A stretch of DNA of 64,000 nt from Nocardioides sp. Root682. Lineage in GTDB: Bacteria; Actinomycetota; Actinomycetes; Propionibacteriales; Nocardioidaceae. Every line of letters starts with the position of its first letter. Position 1 is the stretch's first letter. This document shows positions 1-7,592 of the stretch, one piece after another. The notes under the pieces were generated by a model that worked only from the letters and a program-made list of their open reading frames with translations, was not told the DNA's origin and made no database searches. A program made the translations under genes and the position numbers. The stretch is taken from contig NZ_LMHJ01000004.1 of NCBI RefSeq assembly GCF_001427795.1, positions 186,001 to 250,000 on the forward strand, written 5' to 3'.

Positions 1-221
1 CGCAGCCGTGCGCACCCTCCGGCCCTGGGCCGTACCCGGTGTCCCCGGTGTCACGGTCATGCGGTGCTCCCCTGTCGTCGACGCCCGATCATGCGACGGC
101 CACGATGATAGGCGGCGGCGTCAGTGGGTAGAGGAAGGTCTGTGGAAGCACGAAACGTACGACTACCCTGCGGACGGGGCCGTGAACCGCGGTGACGACG
201 ATGGATTTCTCGGGAGGCGCG

Positions 222-1625
222 ATGTCGGGTACGCCGTCCCGGCCGCCTGCGGCCGGATCAGTGACTGCGGTGACCGTGCACGGACCCCTCGGCGTCCTCG
301 ACCTCACGGTGCCGACGGACGCGACGCTCGCCGACCTGGCCGCGACCTATGCCGCCGAGACGGGACTGGCCGCGCCGCTGCCGTTCGTCACCCGCACCGG
401 TGAGCCGCTCCAGATGTCGACGGAGGTCGGTGCCGCCGGACTCGTCGCCGGGTCGGTACTGGTCGCGGTCGACCCGTCGTCGCGCCCGGCGCCGCCGCGT
501 CGCTCCGGATCGAGCGAGTCCCGCTCCACCGGCGTGGCCCCCGGCCCGGCATCGAGCACCTGGCTGACGGTCGCCGTCGCCGTTGCCTTCGCCGCCGCGT
601 GGTCCACGACCCGCCTGGCGCCGGACGACCGGTGGCCGACGATCGCCGTACTGCTTCTCGCTGCACTGGTCGGCTGCCTGCCGTTCGGTGCGCTGGCGAC
701 GCAACGCGTGCTGGCCGCCCCGGCGTTTGCCGCGGCAGCATGCTTCGCCGCCGCGTGGGACCCGCTCGACGAGCGTCTGCCGACCGTCTTCGGCGCGGCC
801 GCGCTGGCTGCTGCCGTGACGGCGGCGGTGGGCCGGGCCCTCGCCGATCCGGACAGTGGTGCCGAGGTCGGACTGCGGATCCAGATGATCGTGGGCGCGG
901 CGTGGTTCGCCCTGGCCGGAGTCGGCGCACTGACCAACGTGGCCCCCCAGGTGGTGTGGGCCGTGCTGTTCCTGCTGGCCGTGCTCGGGGCGCGCTTCGT
1001 GCCCGAGGTGGCCATCGACGTACCTGACCAGTACCTCCTCGACCTCGAGCGGCTCGCCGTCACGGCGTGGTCGGCCCGGGAACGCCCGGCAGGGCGTCGG
1101 GGCCGGATTGTGGTCCCCGAGCAGGCGGTGAGCATGGTCGCCGCTCGTGGTGCTCGCACGATCAGTGCCGCCGCGGTCGCGATCCTGGTAGTCGTCCTCG
1201 TCTCCGCGCCGATGGTTCTCTGGACCGCCCACCTGCCTCTGGACCGGATCGGCGCACGCTGCCTGGTGGGCTTCGGGGGCGGAACCCTGCTGCTCGCTGC
1301 CCGGAGCTATCGCCACGTGCTGGCCCGCCGCGTGCTGCGACTTGCTGGTGTCGTTTCGGTCGGTCTCGTCGCGCTGGCGATGCTCGGCGTGATGGGTCCG
1401 GGGGAGTCGTCGGACGGTTCCAGCCTGCCGGGATTCCTGGCCATGGCCGCCATCGCACTGGCCGCAATCCTTGTCCTGGTGGGGGTTCTGGTGGGTCGGG
1501 GCTGGCGTTCGGCATGGTGGTCTCGACGGGCCGAGGTCGCCGAAGCCGTGTGTGGTTCGTTCGCCTTCGGGGCCCTCGTGGTGGCCGTCGGGTTCTTCCG
1601 TCATCTGTGGGAAGTCACCGGCTGA
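222..1625 (+). CDS. EccD-family type VII secretion membrane protein (first copy)
   Basis: This is a predicted channel subunit of a type VII (ESX) secretion system in the plasma membrane. The first ~85 residues form a ubiquitin-like (YukD-type) cytosolic domain. A Pro/Ser/Arg-rich linker follows, then about 11 hydrophobic segments to the C terminus, which is the EccD family plan. The ATG at 222 is chosen because GGGAGG lies just upstream (212-217); an in-frame GTG at 192 would add ten residues. It precedes the WXG100 pair, and a second EccD-type gene follows that pair, so this locus encodes two. No EccC ATPase or EccE is inside the window. Family assignment is good; the exact role of this copy is inferred. 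Confidence 0.78.
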   Translation: MSGTPSRPPAAGSVTAVTVHGPLGVLDLTVPTDATLADLAATYAAETGLAAPLPFVTRTGEPLQMSTEVGAAGLVAGSVLVAVDPSSRPAPPRRSGSSESRSTGVAPGPASSTWLTVAVAVAFAAAWSTTRLAPDDRWPTIAVLLLAALVGCLPFGALATQRVLAAPAFAAAACFAAAWDPLDERLPTVFGAAALAAAVTAAVGRALADPDSGAEVGLRIQMIVGAAWFALAGVGALTNVAPQVVWAVLFLLAVLGARFVPEVAIDVPDQYLLDLERLAVTAWSARERPAGRRGRIVVPEQAVSMVAARGARTISAAAVAILVVVLVSAPMVLWTAHLPLDRIGARCLVGFGGGTLLLAARSYRHVLARRVLRLAGVVSVGLVALAMLGVMGPGESSDGSSLPGFLAMAAIALAAILVLVGVLVGRGWRSAWWSRRAEVAEAVCGSFAFGALVVAVGFFRHLWEVTG

Positions 1626-1668
1626 TGTTTAGCCCGGTCCGTGGCCGGGGTACCACCCATCGCGTCGG

Positions 1669-1703
1669 CTCTTTGAAAGCAACTCGGGAGCCAGTTCAAA
1701 GAG
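1669..1703. repeat. Inverted repeat upstream of the WXG100 genes
   Basis: CTCTTTGAA at 1669-1677 is repeated in perfect inversion as TTCAAAGAG at 1695-1703, with a 17-base spacer. It lies in the 142-base gap between the first EccD gene and the WXG100 pair, about 65 bases before the first start codon. It could be a regulator site or an mRNA stem; the sequence alone does not decide. Confidence 0.45.
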
Positions 1704-1767
1704 GTAAACCGCATCCAGCGGCCAGTCAGATGATCCGGCCGCAACCAGAGACCAAGGGAGAACAGAC

Positions 1768-2085
1768 ATGACTGTCGAGTTCGGACAGGCAGAAGGCGCA
1801 CTCAAGCGGATCGCCGATCGAGTCATCCAGGCCAAGGATGAGTTCGGCAAGCACTCCAACACCCTCGACGGCCAGATCAGCGCCCTGAAGGGCAAGTGGG
1901 AGGGCGACGGCGGTCGCGCGTTCATGGTCCTCCACCAGGCATGGACCGAGAAGCACAAGGTCGTCACGACGGCGCTGGACAAGTTCCACGCCTCGCTGAC
2001 CGAGACCGAGAAGGACAACGTTGCGGTCGACCAGCAGGCCGGCGGCAGCATGAACAACCTCATCAACAAACTCGGCAACCTCTGA
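1768..2085 (+). CDS. WXG100 (EsxA/EsxB-like) secreted protein
   Basis: This is a small helical substrate of the type VII system. It is 105 residues long, typical of the WXG100 family, and carries the turn motif W44-E-G46 between two predicted helices. There is no signal peptide, as expected. It lacks a C-terminal YxxxD/E export signal, so it is probably exported as a heterodimer with the next gene product, which has one. GGGAG at 1756-1760 lies seven bases before the ATG. The next WXG100 gene starts 28 bases after its stop, so the two are likely cotranscribed. Confidence 0.92.
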   Translation: MTVEFGQAEGALKRIADRVIQAKDEFGKHSNTLDGQISALKGKWEGDGGRAFMVLHQAWTEKHKVVTTALDKFHASLTETEKDNVAVDQQAGGSMNNLINKLGNL

Positions 2086-2113
2086 GCCGGACGAGAACCC
2101 AAGGAGATATGAC

Positions 2114-2410
2114 ATGAGCCTCGACGGCCTCCGCGTCAACCACGGCGAGCTCGAAGCCGCTGCCCAGAACATGTACGCCACCGTCCAGAAGCTGGACGAG
2201 TCGCTCAACAACCTCGAGAAGGACATCGCCAACGACGTCGCCACCTGGTCCGGCCAGCAGCAGGAGGCCTACCGGGTCTCCAAGGCGGCCTGGGACTGGG
2301 CGATGCAGGAGATGAAGGACCTGCTCGACGAGAGCCACAAGACCGTCTACTCGTCGAACGCCGAGTACATGGCTGCCGACAAGCGCGGCGCGGGTCGTTT
2401 CGAATTCTGA
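2114..2410 (+). CDS. WXG100 secreted protein with YxxxD export signal
   Basis: This is the second WXG100 protein, 98 residues, with W45-S-G47 at the helical turn. Near the C terminus Y85-M-A-A-D89 fits the general type VII export signal YxxxD/E, which the partner upstream lacks, so this subunit probably guides the heterodimer to the EccC ATPase (known for the family, inferred here). AAGGAG at 2101-2106 is a good ribosome site seven bases from the ATG. A perfect 12-bp terminator hairpin follows 20 bases after the stop, which should make these two genes the most abundant products of the locus. Confidence 0.92.
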   Translation: MSLDGLRVNHGELEAAAQNMYATVQKLDESLNNLEKDIANDVATWSGQQQEAYRVSKAAWDWAMQEMKDLLDESHKTVYSSNAEYMAADKRGAGRFEF

Positions 2411-2429
2411 TCGACCTTTCATCACAGCG

Positions 2430-2457
2430 AGGGACCGACGCACACGCGTCGGTCCCT
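2430..2457 (+). terminator. Rho-independent-type terminator after the WXG100 pair
   Basis: AGGGACCGACGC (2430-2441) pairs perfectly with GCGTCGGTCCCT (2446-2457) across a four-base loop, followed by a short T-tract. It separates the secreted substrates from eccD-eccB-mycosin, so read-through or a second promoter must supply the downstream genes. Confidence 0.85.
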
Positions 2458-2504
2458 TTCGCTGATGTCAGGATGGGACGACGGTCTCGGGAAGGGTTGA
2501 GCAG

Positions 2505-3887
2505 ATGACACAGGCAGGTCGGGTTTCGGGGGCAGTCGCCTCCGGACTGGTCCGGGTGACGATCACTTCGGGCACGCGGCGTGTGGACCTCGTGCTCCCC
2601 GGAGCGATTCCCGTGGCGGAGCTGCTGCCCGAGCTGGCCCGCAGCGTCGGGCTGCTCGATCCGGCCACGGTCCACGGCGGCTACCGCGTCGGCACGGCCG
2701 ACGGTCGCCGGCTCGCGCCCGACACCGGCCTGATCCTGCAGGGCGTCGAGGACGGCGGCCTGCTCACCGTCTCCGCCGGTGTCGACGACCCGCCCCCGCG
2801 TGTGTACGACGACGTGGTCGAAGCGATGACCGATGTCGTCGAGCACGATCTCCAGCCCTGGCGGCCCGCCTCCGGCCGTCGTACGGCGTTGACGGCGGCC
2901 GGACTCTTCCTGGTCCTCGGCCTGGTCGCCCTGCTCATCCAGCGCGGCTCGGACCTCGCCGGTGCGGCGACCGCCCTGGTCGCCCTCGCCCTGTGTGCCG
3001 GCGGGATCGTGCTGTCGCGTGCCCAGCACGAGCCGGAGGCCGCGGTCGGCGTCTCGTGGCTCGGAGCCGCCTATGCGGCCGGCGCCGGCGTGATGTTCGC
3101 GCCGCTCGACGCCGACCTGTTCGCAGAGCCGTTGGCCTTCGCGGGTGCTGGAGCGCTCGTGGCCGGGCTGATCTGCGTCGTCGGTCTCGGTGCCGGGCGG
3201 ACGCTGGTCTTCCCGCCGGTCGTGATCGGTGTCCTGGCCCTCGTCGTGGGTCTCTACCTCCGCTCGGCCGGGGGCGACGGCTTCGAGCCCGCTCCGCTGC
3301 TCACCACGGTGCTCGCGCTGGTGGTGCTGGCCGGCAGTGTCTTCCCGTGGCTCGCTCTCGGCGCGACCTCGACCCGGGTCGACCAGCTCTTCACCCCCTC
3401 CGACATCACCGCCGACCCCGAGGACATCGAGCACTCCCGGGTCGCCGCCGATGCCCGCATCGCGCACGAGATCCTGCTCGCGATCTCCGGCACCGTCGGC
3501 CTGCTGCTGGTCCTGGTGGCGCCGCTGGCGGTCAGCCTGGGCGTGAGCGGGACGCTGCTCGCGGTCGACGCGTGCCTCATCGTGATGCTGCGGACGCGGC
3601 AGTACCGCACCGGCAGCGAGGTGATGCTCGGACTCGGGACGGGCATCGCCGGCCTGGTGGTGACTGCCCTCGCGGTGCTGTCGATGCACGACGACTGGCG
3701 CCCCACGCTGTCGGTCCTGCTCGCGGTCCTGGGTGCCGTGCTGCTGACCGCGACCCTCTCGCCGTCCGTCCCGTCGGTACGACGGGGCCGGCTCGGCGAC
3801 GTGCTCGAATCGGTCGCGCTGCTCACCCTGCTGCCCCTGCTGGTCGTGGCAGTCGGCCTCTTCGCCCAGGTCCGCCAGGCGATCTGA
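2505..3887 (+). CDS. eccD: Type VII secretion integral membrane protein EccD
   Basis: This is the EccD channel subunit of the ESX machine. Residues ~15-95 form the ubiquitin-like domain; an acidic stretch follows, then about 11 transmembrane segments from residue ~125 to the C terminus. At 460 residues it has the usual family length. It ends in a one-base overlap with eccB, so the two are translationally coupled. It differs clearly in sequence from the EccD-like protein upstream of the WXG100 genes. EccD forms the membrane vestibule with EccB and EccC in mycobacterial ESX complexes (family knowledge). Confidence 0.9.
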   Translation: MTQAGRVSGAVASGLVRVTITSGTRRVDLVLPGAIPVAELLPELARSVGLLDPATVHGGYRVGTADGRRLAPDTGLILQGVEDGGLLTVSAGVDDPPPRVYDDVVEAMTDVVEHDLQPWRPASGRRTALTAAGLFLVLGLVALLIQRGSDLAGAATALVALALCAGGIVLSRAQHEPEAAVGVSWLGAAYAAGAGVMFAPLDADLFAEPLAFAGAGALVAGLICVVGLGAGRTLVFPPVVIGVLALVVGLYLRSAGGDGFEPAPLLTTVLALVVLAGSVFPWLALGATSTRVDQLFTPSDITADPEDIEHSRVAADARIAHEILLAISGTVGLLLVLVAPLAVSLGVSGTLLAVDACLIVMLRTRQYRTGSEVMLGLGTGIAGLVVTALAVLSMHDDWRPTLSVLLAVLGAVLLTATLSPSVPSVRRGRLGDVLESVALLTLLPLLVVAVGLFAQVRQAI

Positions 3888-5323
3888 TGGCGACCAAGAA
3901 GGACCTTGTCGAGGCGTACTCCTTCAGCCGTCGCCGACTGGTCACTGCCTTCGTGTCCGGGGCGCCCGGCGGGCGCGAGGTCGAGCCCGCCCGTCCGGGA
4001 CGGATGATCGTCGGTGGCGTGGCGCTGGCCGTGCTGCTCATCGCGGGTGCGGCGGTCGCCGGCGCCCTCACCGATCGTCCGCCGGCCGACTGGGACACCC
4101 CGGGCCTGGTGACCGACGACCACGGTGCGCTGTACGTCATCCTCGAGGAGGACGCAGTCCCCGGTCAGCCGCGGCTGCGGCAGATCATCAACGTGACCTC
4201 CGCCCAGCTCATCCTGGGCGCCGACGTGAAGACCAAGAGCGTCCCCGAGGACGAGCTCAACGCGCGCCAGAAGGGTTCGCCGATCGGCATCCTCGATGCG
4301 CCCGCGACCGTGCCGGCGGCCGGCCAGCTGATCAACAGCGGCTGGATCTCGTGCACGGCGACAGGCAAGGGCATCAAGACCGAGGTCACGGACCGACCGG
4401 GTGTCGAGCTCGAGCCTGACCTGGGGTTCGTCGTGCGGGCGGCCGGCAGCGGGAAGCGCTACCTCATTGCCGAGGCCACCGTGGACGGTCGGCCGCGGCG
4501 CGCCTACAGCTACGAGCTGCCGGCTGACAACGACGGACTCGACATCGCCATCGGCGTCTCGCCCAACGACGAGATCGCGGTGCCCGACGAGTGGCTGGCG
4601 CTGTTCCCGGTCGGCGGCGCGCTGACGGCGTCCGGGTTGGCGATCCCCGACCTCGGTGCACCGGTGGGGGTCGCGGGCTACCCGTCCGGCACCCGCGTCG
4701 GTGACCTCGTCTCGCGCTCCGGCGACTGGTACGCCGTGTCGAAGCAGGGCCTCATCGAGCTGTCCGACTTCGCAGAGGCGGTCCTTCGCAACACCCAGCT
4801 CCCCGGTGCGGGTCGCCCGCCGGCGGAGACGGAGAGCGCCAACACCGAGGTGGCGGACGGTCCTCGTCCCTATGCCGCCGCGGCGTGGCCCGACGCCGTG
4901 CTCAGCGACTCGGCCGGCGCGTCCGACCAGATCTGTGGCCAGCTCGTGACCGAGGAGGACGAGCAGCCCCGGGTCCTGCTCGCCACCGCGCCCTCGGACT
5001 CCGGGATGCTCGACGGTGTCGCCAACGGTGGCCGTGAGGTGAATGTCATGTCCGGTCGCGGTGCCCTGATCCGATCGGCGGAGTGGACGACCTCGCGCGG
5101 CGGGACCACCTTCCTCATCGACGACCGGGGGCGCACCAACTCGGTGGCCGGTGCCCTCGAGGTGGAGAAGCTCGGCTACAAGAACGTGCCAGCCGTGGTC
5201 GTCCCCGACTCGTGGAACAAGCTGTTCCAGCCCGGCGCGGACCTCTCCCGCCTCGCCGCCCTGTGCCCGCCGACGACGAACGCTCCGTCGCAGGCCGACG
5301 AGGACAAGAACACGTGTTCGTGA
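3887..5323 (+). CDS. eccB: Type VII secretion protein EccB
   Basis: This is the EccB subunit of the ESX core complex, 478 residues. The N terminus MATKKDLVEAYSFSRRRLV is the family hallmark. A short cytosolic part (to ~residue 38) precedes one transmembrane helix (~40-61). The rest is a large extracytoplasmic domain with cysteines near the middle and the C-terminal end, consistent with the disulfide-stabilised repeats of EccB. The ATG at 3887 shares a base with the eccD stop. The last bases overlap the mycosin start (GTGA), so eccD-eccB-mycosin form one coupled operon. Confidence 0.95.
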   Translation: MATKKDLVEAYSFSRRRLVTAFVSGAPGGREVEPARPGRMIVGGVALAVLLIAGAAVAGALTDRPPADWDTPGLVTDDHGALYVILEEDAVPGQPRLRQIINVTSAQLILGADVKTKSVPEDELNARQKGSPIGILDAPATVPAAGQLINSGWISCTATGKGIKTEVTDRPGVELEPDLGFVVRAAGSGKRYLIAEATVDGRPRRAYSYELPADNDGLDIAIGVSPNDEIAVPDEWLALFPVGGALTASGLAIPDLGAPVGVAGYPSGTRVGDLVSRSGDWYAVSKQGLIELSDFAEAVLRNTQLPGAGRPPAETESANTEVADGPRPYAAAAWPDAVLSDSAGASDQICGQLVTEEDEQPRVLLATAPSDSGMLDGVANGGREVNVMSGRGALIRSAEWTTSRGGTTFLIDDRGRTNSVAGALEVEKLGYKNVPAVVVPDSWNKLFQPGADLSRLAALCPPTTNAPSQADEDKNTCS

Positions 5324-6582
5324 CCGTACGACGACCGCTGATCGCCTCCGTCGCGGCGCTCGTGTGTGGTCCGGTCCTGCTGTTCCCGGGGGAGTCGGTG
5401 GCGCACCAGACGGTCGCGGTCGCGGACGGTCCCGAGTGCGGGGCCGTGTCCCCGGACGACGACGTGGAGCGACCCGTGACCGGTGAGAACACCGCCATGG
5501 AGGCACTCCAGGTCCCGCAGGCCTGGTCGGAGGCGAGCAAGGCAGGCAAGCGCCCGGGTGCGGGCGTGACCGTGGTGGTGGTCGACAGTGGCATCACGGG
5601 GGTGGACGAGCGCGGCCCGTCGCCGCTGAAGAGCGCGCACGGCCTGATCGTGGGCGGGATCATCGCCGGGCCGAACCAGCCGAAGCCGGCGGTGTCCGTG
5701 GGCATCGCCCCCGGTGCCCGCATGGTCGACGAACCGTTCTACGACGTGCCGCGCGGCGAGGAGCAGGACGGTGTCCGGGTGCCGATGTCGGATGCCCTCG
5801 AGGCGCGGCTGAAAGCCATCACGGCACGTCGCCGCAGCGGACAGCTCAAGGGCCCCACCATCGTGGTGGTCCCGATGGAGGTCCTGCACACCGATTCCCT
5901 GGAGAAGGCCGTGCAGGCGCTGGTCGCGTCCGGCGCCCTGGTGATCGCCGCAGCGGGAGACCGCCCGGCCGCCGATGACTCCTTCCTGAAGTCGTACGCC
6001 GGCGAGACGGCCGCGCCCGGCGAGGACGCGGTCGCCGACGTCTGGCCGGCGGGCGGTGATGGCGTCGTCTCGGTGGGTGTCTCGACGCCGACCGATGGCG
6101 TGCTCCGCAACTCGGGCATCGACCTCGCCGCCCCCGGCACCGGATCTGTCTCCAAGGCGCTCAACGGCGCCTGGTGCGTGGTCACGACGGTCTCCTCGCA
6201 CTGGGCCGCCGCGCAGGTCGCCGGGGTCGCGGCCGTCGTCTGGTCGGTCCACCGCAGCGACACGGCCCAGCAGCTCGAGGAGCGCCTCGAGGGCACGGCG
6301 AGCGGCAACAGCGACGGCGCCAGCCCGTTGACCGGGTACGGCGTCGTACAACCGGTCGAGGCGATCCTCCGGGACATCAACGGGATGGGTGCCGAAGGAC
6401 ACGAGGCGGACGTCGTACCCCGGGCCAAGGTGCCGCGGGAGCGGGCGGACCTGCTCGCCGACGCTCGCGAGAACGCCGTCTGGTGGGGACTGGGCGGGGG
6501 CGGTGCTCTGGTGATCCTGCTGGTGCTGCGCCCGGTGCTCGCGCGCCGGCGTGCGGGTGGCGGCTCAGACGTCCGTCGATGA
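5320..6582 (+). CDS. mycP: Mycosin-like subtilase (MycP family), catalytic Ser apparently lost
   Basis: This is the ESX-associated membrane-anchored subtilisin. An N-terminal signal peptide (~1-28), an S8 domain and one C-terminal transmembrane helix ending in Arg residues match mycosins; length is 420 residues. The catalytic Asp (VVVVDSG, D89) and His (AHGLIVGG, H107) are present. In the block that is normally GTSxAAPxVAG the sequence reads SSHWAAAQVAG (residues 292-302), putting His294 where the nucleophile should be. The usual oxyanion Asn block reads IVVVPME without Asn. It is therefore probably a pseudo-protease acting as a structural part; mycosins are known to stabilise ESX complexes independently of proteolysis. 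The GTG start overlaps eccB by four bases; its 3' end overlaps a convergent gene by 18 bases. Confidence 0.88.
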   Translation: MTVRRPLIASVAALVCGPVLLFPGESVAHQTVAVADGPECGAVSPDDDVERPVTGENTAMEALQVPQAWSEASKAGKRPGAGVTVVVVDSGITGVDERGPSPLKSAHGLIVGGIIAGPNQPKPAVSVGIAPGARMVDEPFYDVPRGEEQDGVRVPMSDALEARLKAITARRRSGQLKGPTIVVVPMEVLHTDSLEKAVQALVASGALVIAAAGDRPAADDSFLKSYAGETAAPGEDAVADVWPAGGDGVVSVGVSTPTDGVLRNSGIDLAAPGTGSVSKALNGAWCVVTTVSSHWAAAQVAGVAAVVWSVHRSDTAQQLEERLEGTASGNSDGASPLTGYGVVQPVEAILRDINGMGAEGHEADVVPRAKVPRERADLLADARENAVWWGLGGGGALVILLVLRPVLARRRAGGGSDVRR

Positions 6583-7296
6583 GACCGCGTGGTCCTCGGC
6601 GAGCGCGAGCTCGGGCAGGACACCGGTCCAGCGCAGGACGAGGGCCGGACGAAGCTCGCGCACCTGGTTCAGCAGGGCGGTGAGGAGCAGGAACCCGCCG
6701 AAGATCTCGAGGCTCTCCTCGAGCGTGATCACGGTGAGGTAGCTCAGCGACTGGTGGCCGCCCGACACGAGGCTGCCGCCGATCATCTCGAGGCCCACCG
6801 CTCCGGCGAGGTAGACGATCGTGGCGACCAGCAGCTGCGGCCGGATGGTGGCGGACAGGTTCCGCACCAGCGGCGTGAAGTAGAAGAAGGCGGCGCCGAC
6901 GACGAGCAGCGCGGGAAGCAGCCACGAGAAGTAGAGCACCCCGAAGTCGAGGCCGAGAGCGTTGCGGAGCGGGCGGGTGGCCATGTCGTGGAGCTGGGCG
7001 GTCTCGTCGATCGCCATGACCAGCAGGAACGCCGACAGGACAGCCCACCGGCCAGCGATCGCCTCGTGACGGAGGCGACGCACCTGGGCGACCAGGAGGC
7101 ACAACGCGGCGGAACACCCCAGCAGGAACGAGGAGAACCAGGCGCCGATGTTGGCCTCGGCGTTCAGGTCCAGCTGGCGGACCAGTCCGTACTTGGTGGC
7201 GTAGACGTCGAAGCCCTCACGCGCGACCAGGCTGGCGACGTGGCCGACGATGAGCAGGACCGCGCACCAGGCCAGGATTCTTACGGGACGCACCAT
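6565..7296 (-). CDS. Polytopic membrane protein of unknown function
   Basis: I do not recognise this gene. The product (~243 residues from the ATG at 7296) has about six or seven hydrophobic segments. Around residues 92-108 is a conserved-looking polar stretch, AIDETAQLHD, inside a membrane region, which could be functional. GGTGAG lies five bases upstream of the ATG; a GTG at 7302 is an alternative start. It is transcribed towards the mycosin gene and overlaps its last 18 bases. It is probably a stand-alone gene, since tRNA-Ser lies upstream. Confidence 0.7.
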   Translation of the reverse strand: MVRPVRILAWCAVLLIVGHVASLVAREGFDVYATKYGLVRQLDLNAEANIGAWFSSFLLGCSAALCLLVAQVRRLRHEAIAGRWAVLSAFLLVMAIDETAQLHDMATRPLRNALGLDFGVLYFSWLLPALLVVGAAFFYFTPLVRNLSATIRPQLLVATIVYLAGAVGLEMIGGSLVSGGHQSLSYLTVITLEESLEIFGGFLLLTALLNQVRELRPALVLRWTGVLPELALAEDHAVSSTDV

Positions 7297-7348
7297 GAGC
7301 ACTCACCAACGTTAAGGCTTGGCGTTCCCGGTAGCGCGCAAGCAATGA

Positions 7349-7380
7349 CGAACGGCGCCGACGGGCGTCGACGCCGTTCG
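7349..7380 (-). terminator. Hairpin downstream of tRNA-Ser
   Basis: CGAACGGCG (7349-7357) pairs with CGCCGTTCG (7372-7380), with an inner CGACG/CGTCG pair. It sits four bases past the tRNA 3' end on the minus strand and probably ends its transcript. The T-tract is weak. Confidence 0.5.
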
Positions 7381-7383
7381 ATC

Positions 7384-7471
7384 TGGCGGAGGTACGGGGA
7401 TTCGAACCCCGGAGGGCGTTAACCCAACTCGCTTTCCAAGCGAGCGCCATAGGCCACTAGGCGATACCTCC
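7384..7471 (-). tRNA. tRNA-Ser (anticodon GGA)
   Basis: The minus strand folds as a class II tRNA. The acceptor is GGAGGTA/TACCTCC, the anticodon loop TTGGAAA gives GGA, there is a long variable arm, the T-loop GTTCGAA is present, the discriminator is G, and CCA is encoded at 7386-7384. It reads UCC/UCU serine codons. Confidence 0.96.
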
Positions 7472-7592
7472 GCGGAGGAGGCTACCCGTCGCCCGGCAGC
7501 GGCATGAAATCGTCCACGCCTCAGTGCTCTCGACAGCGCGACACCTCTGCACCACACTGATCCGCGGAGCGTCATCCTGGGGAGGATCTGGC

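Noticed and set aside
8-403. Short open frame at the left edge that could be the end of an upstream gene
   Set aside because: Composition is Arg/Gly/Asp-rich without motif and it overlaps the EccD N terminus.
258-1604. A 448-codon minus-strand open frame opposite the first EccD gene
   Set aside because: His/Arg/Gln-rich composition typical of antisense frames; the plus-strand membrane protein explains the DNA.
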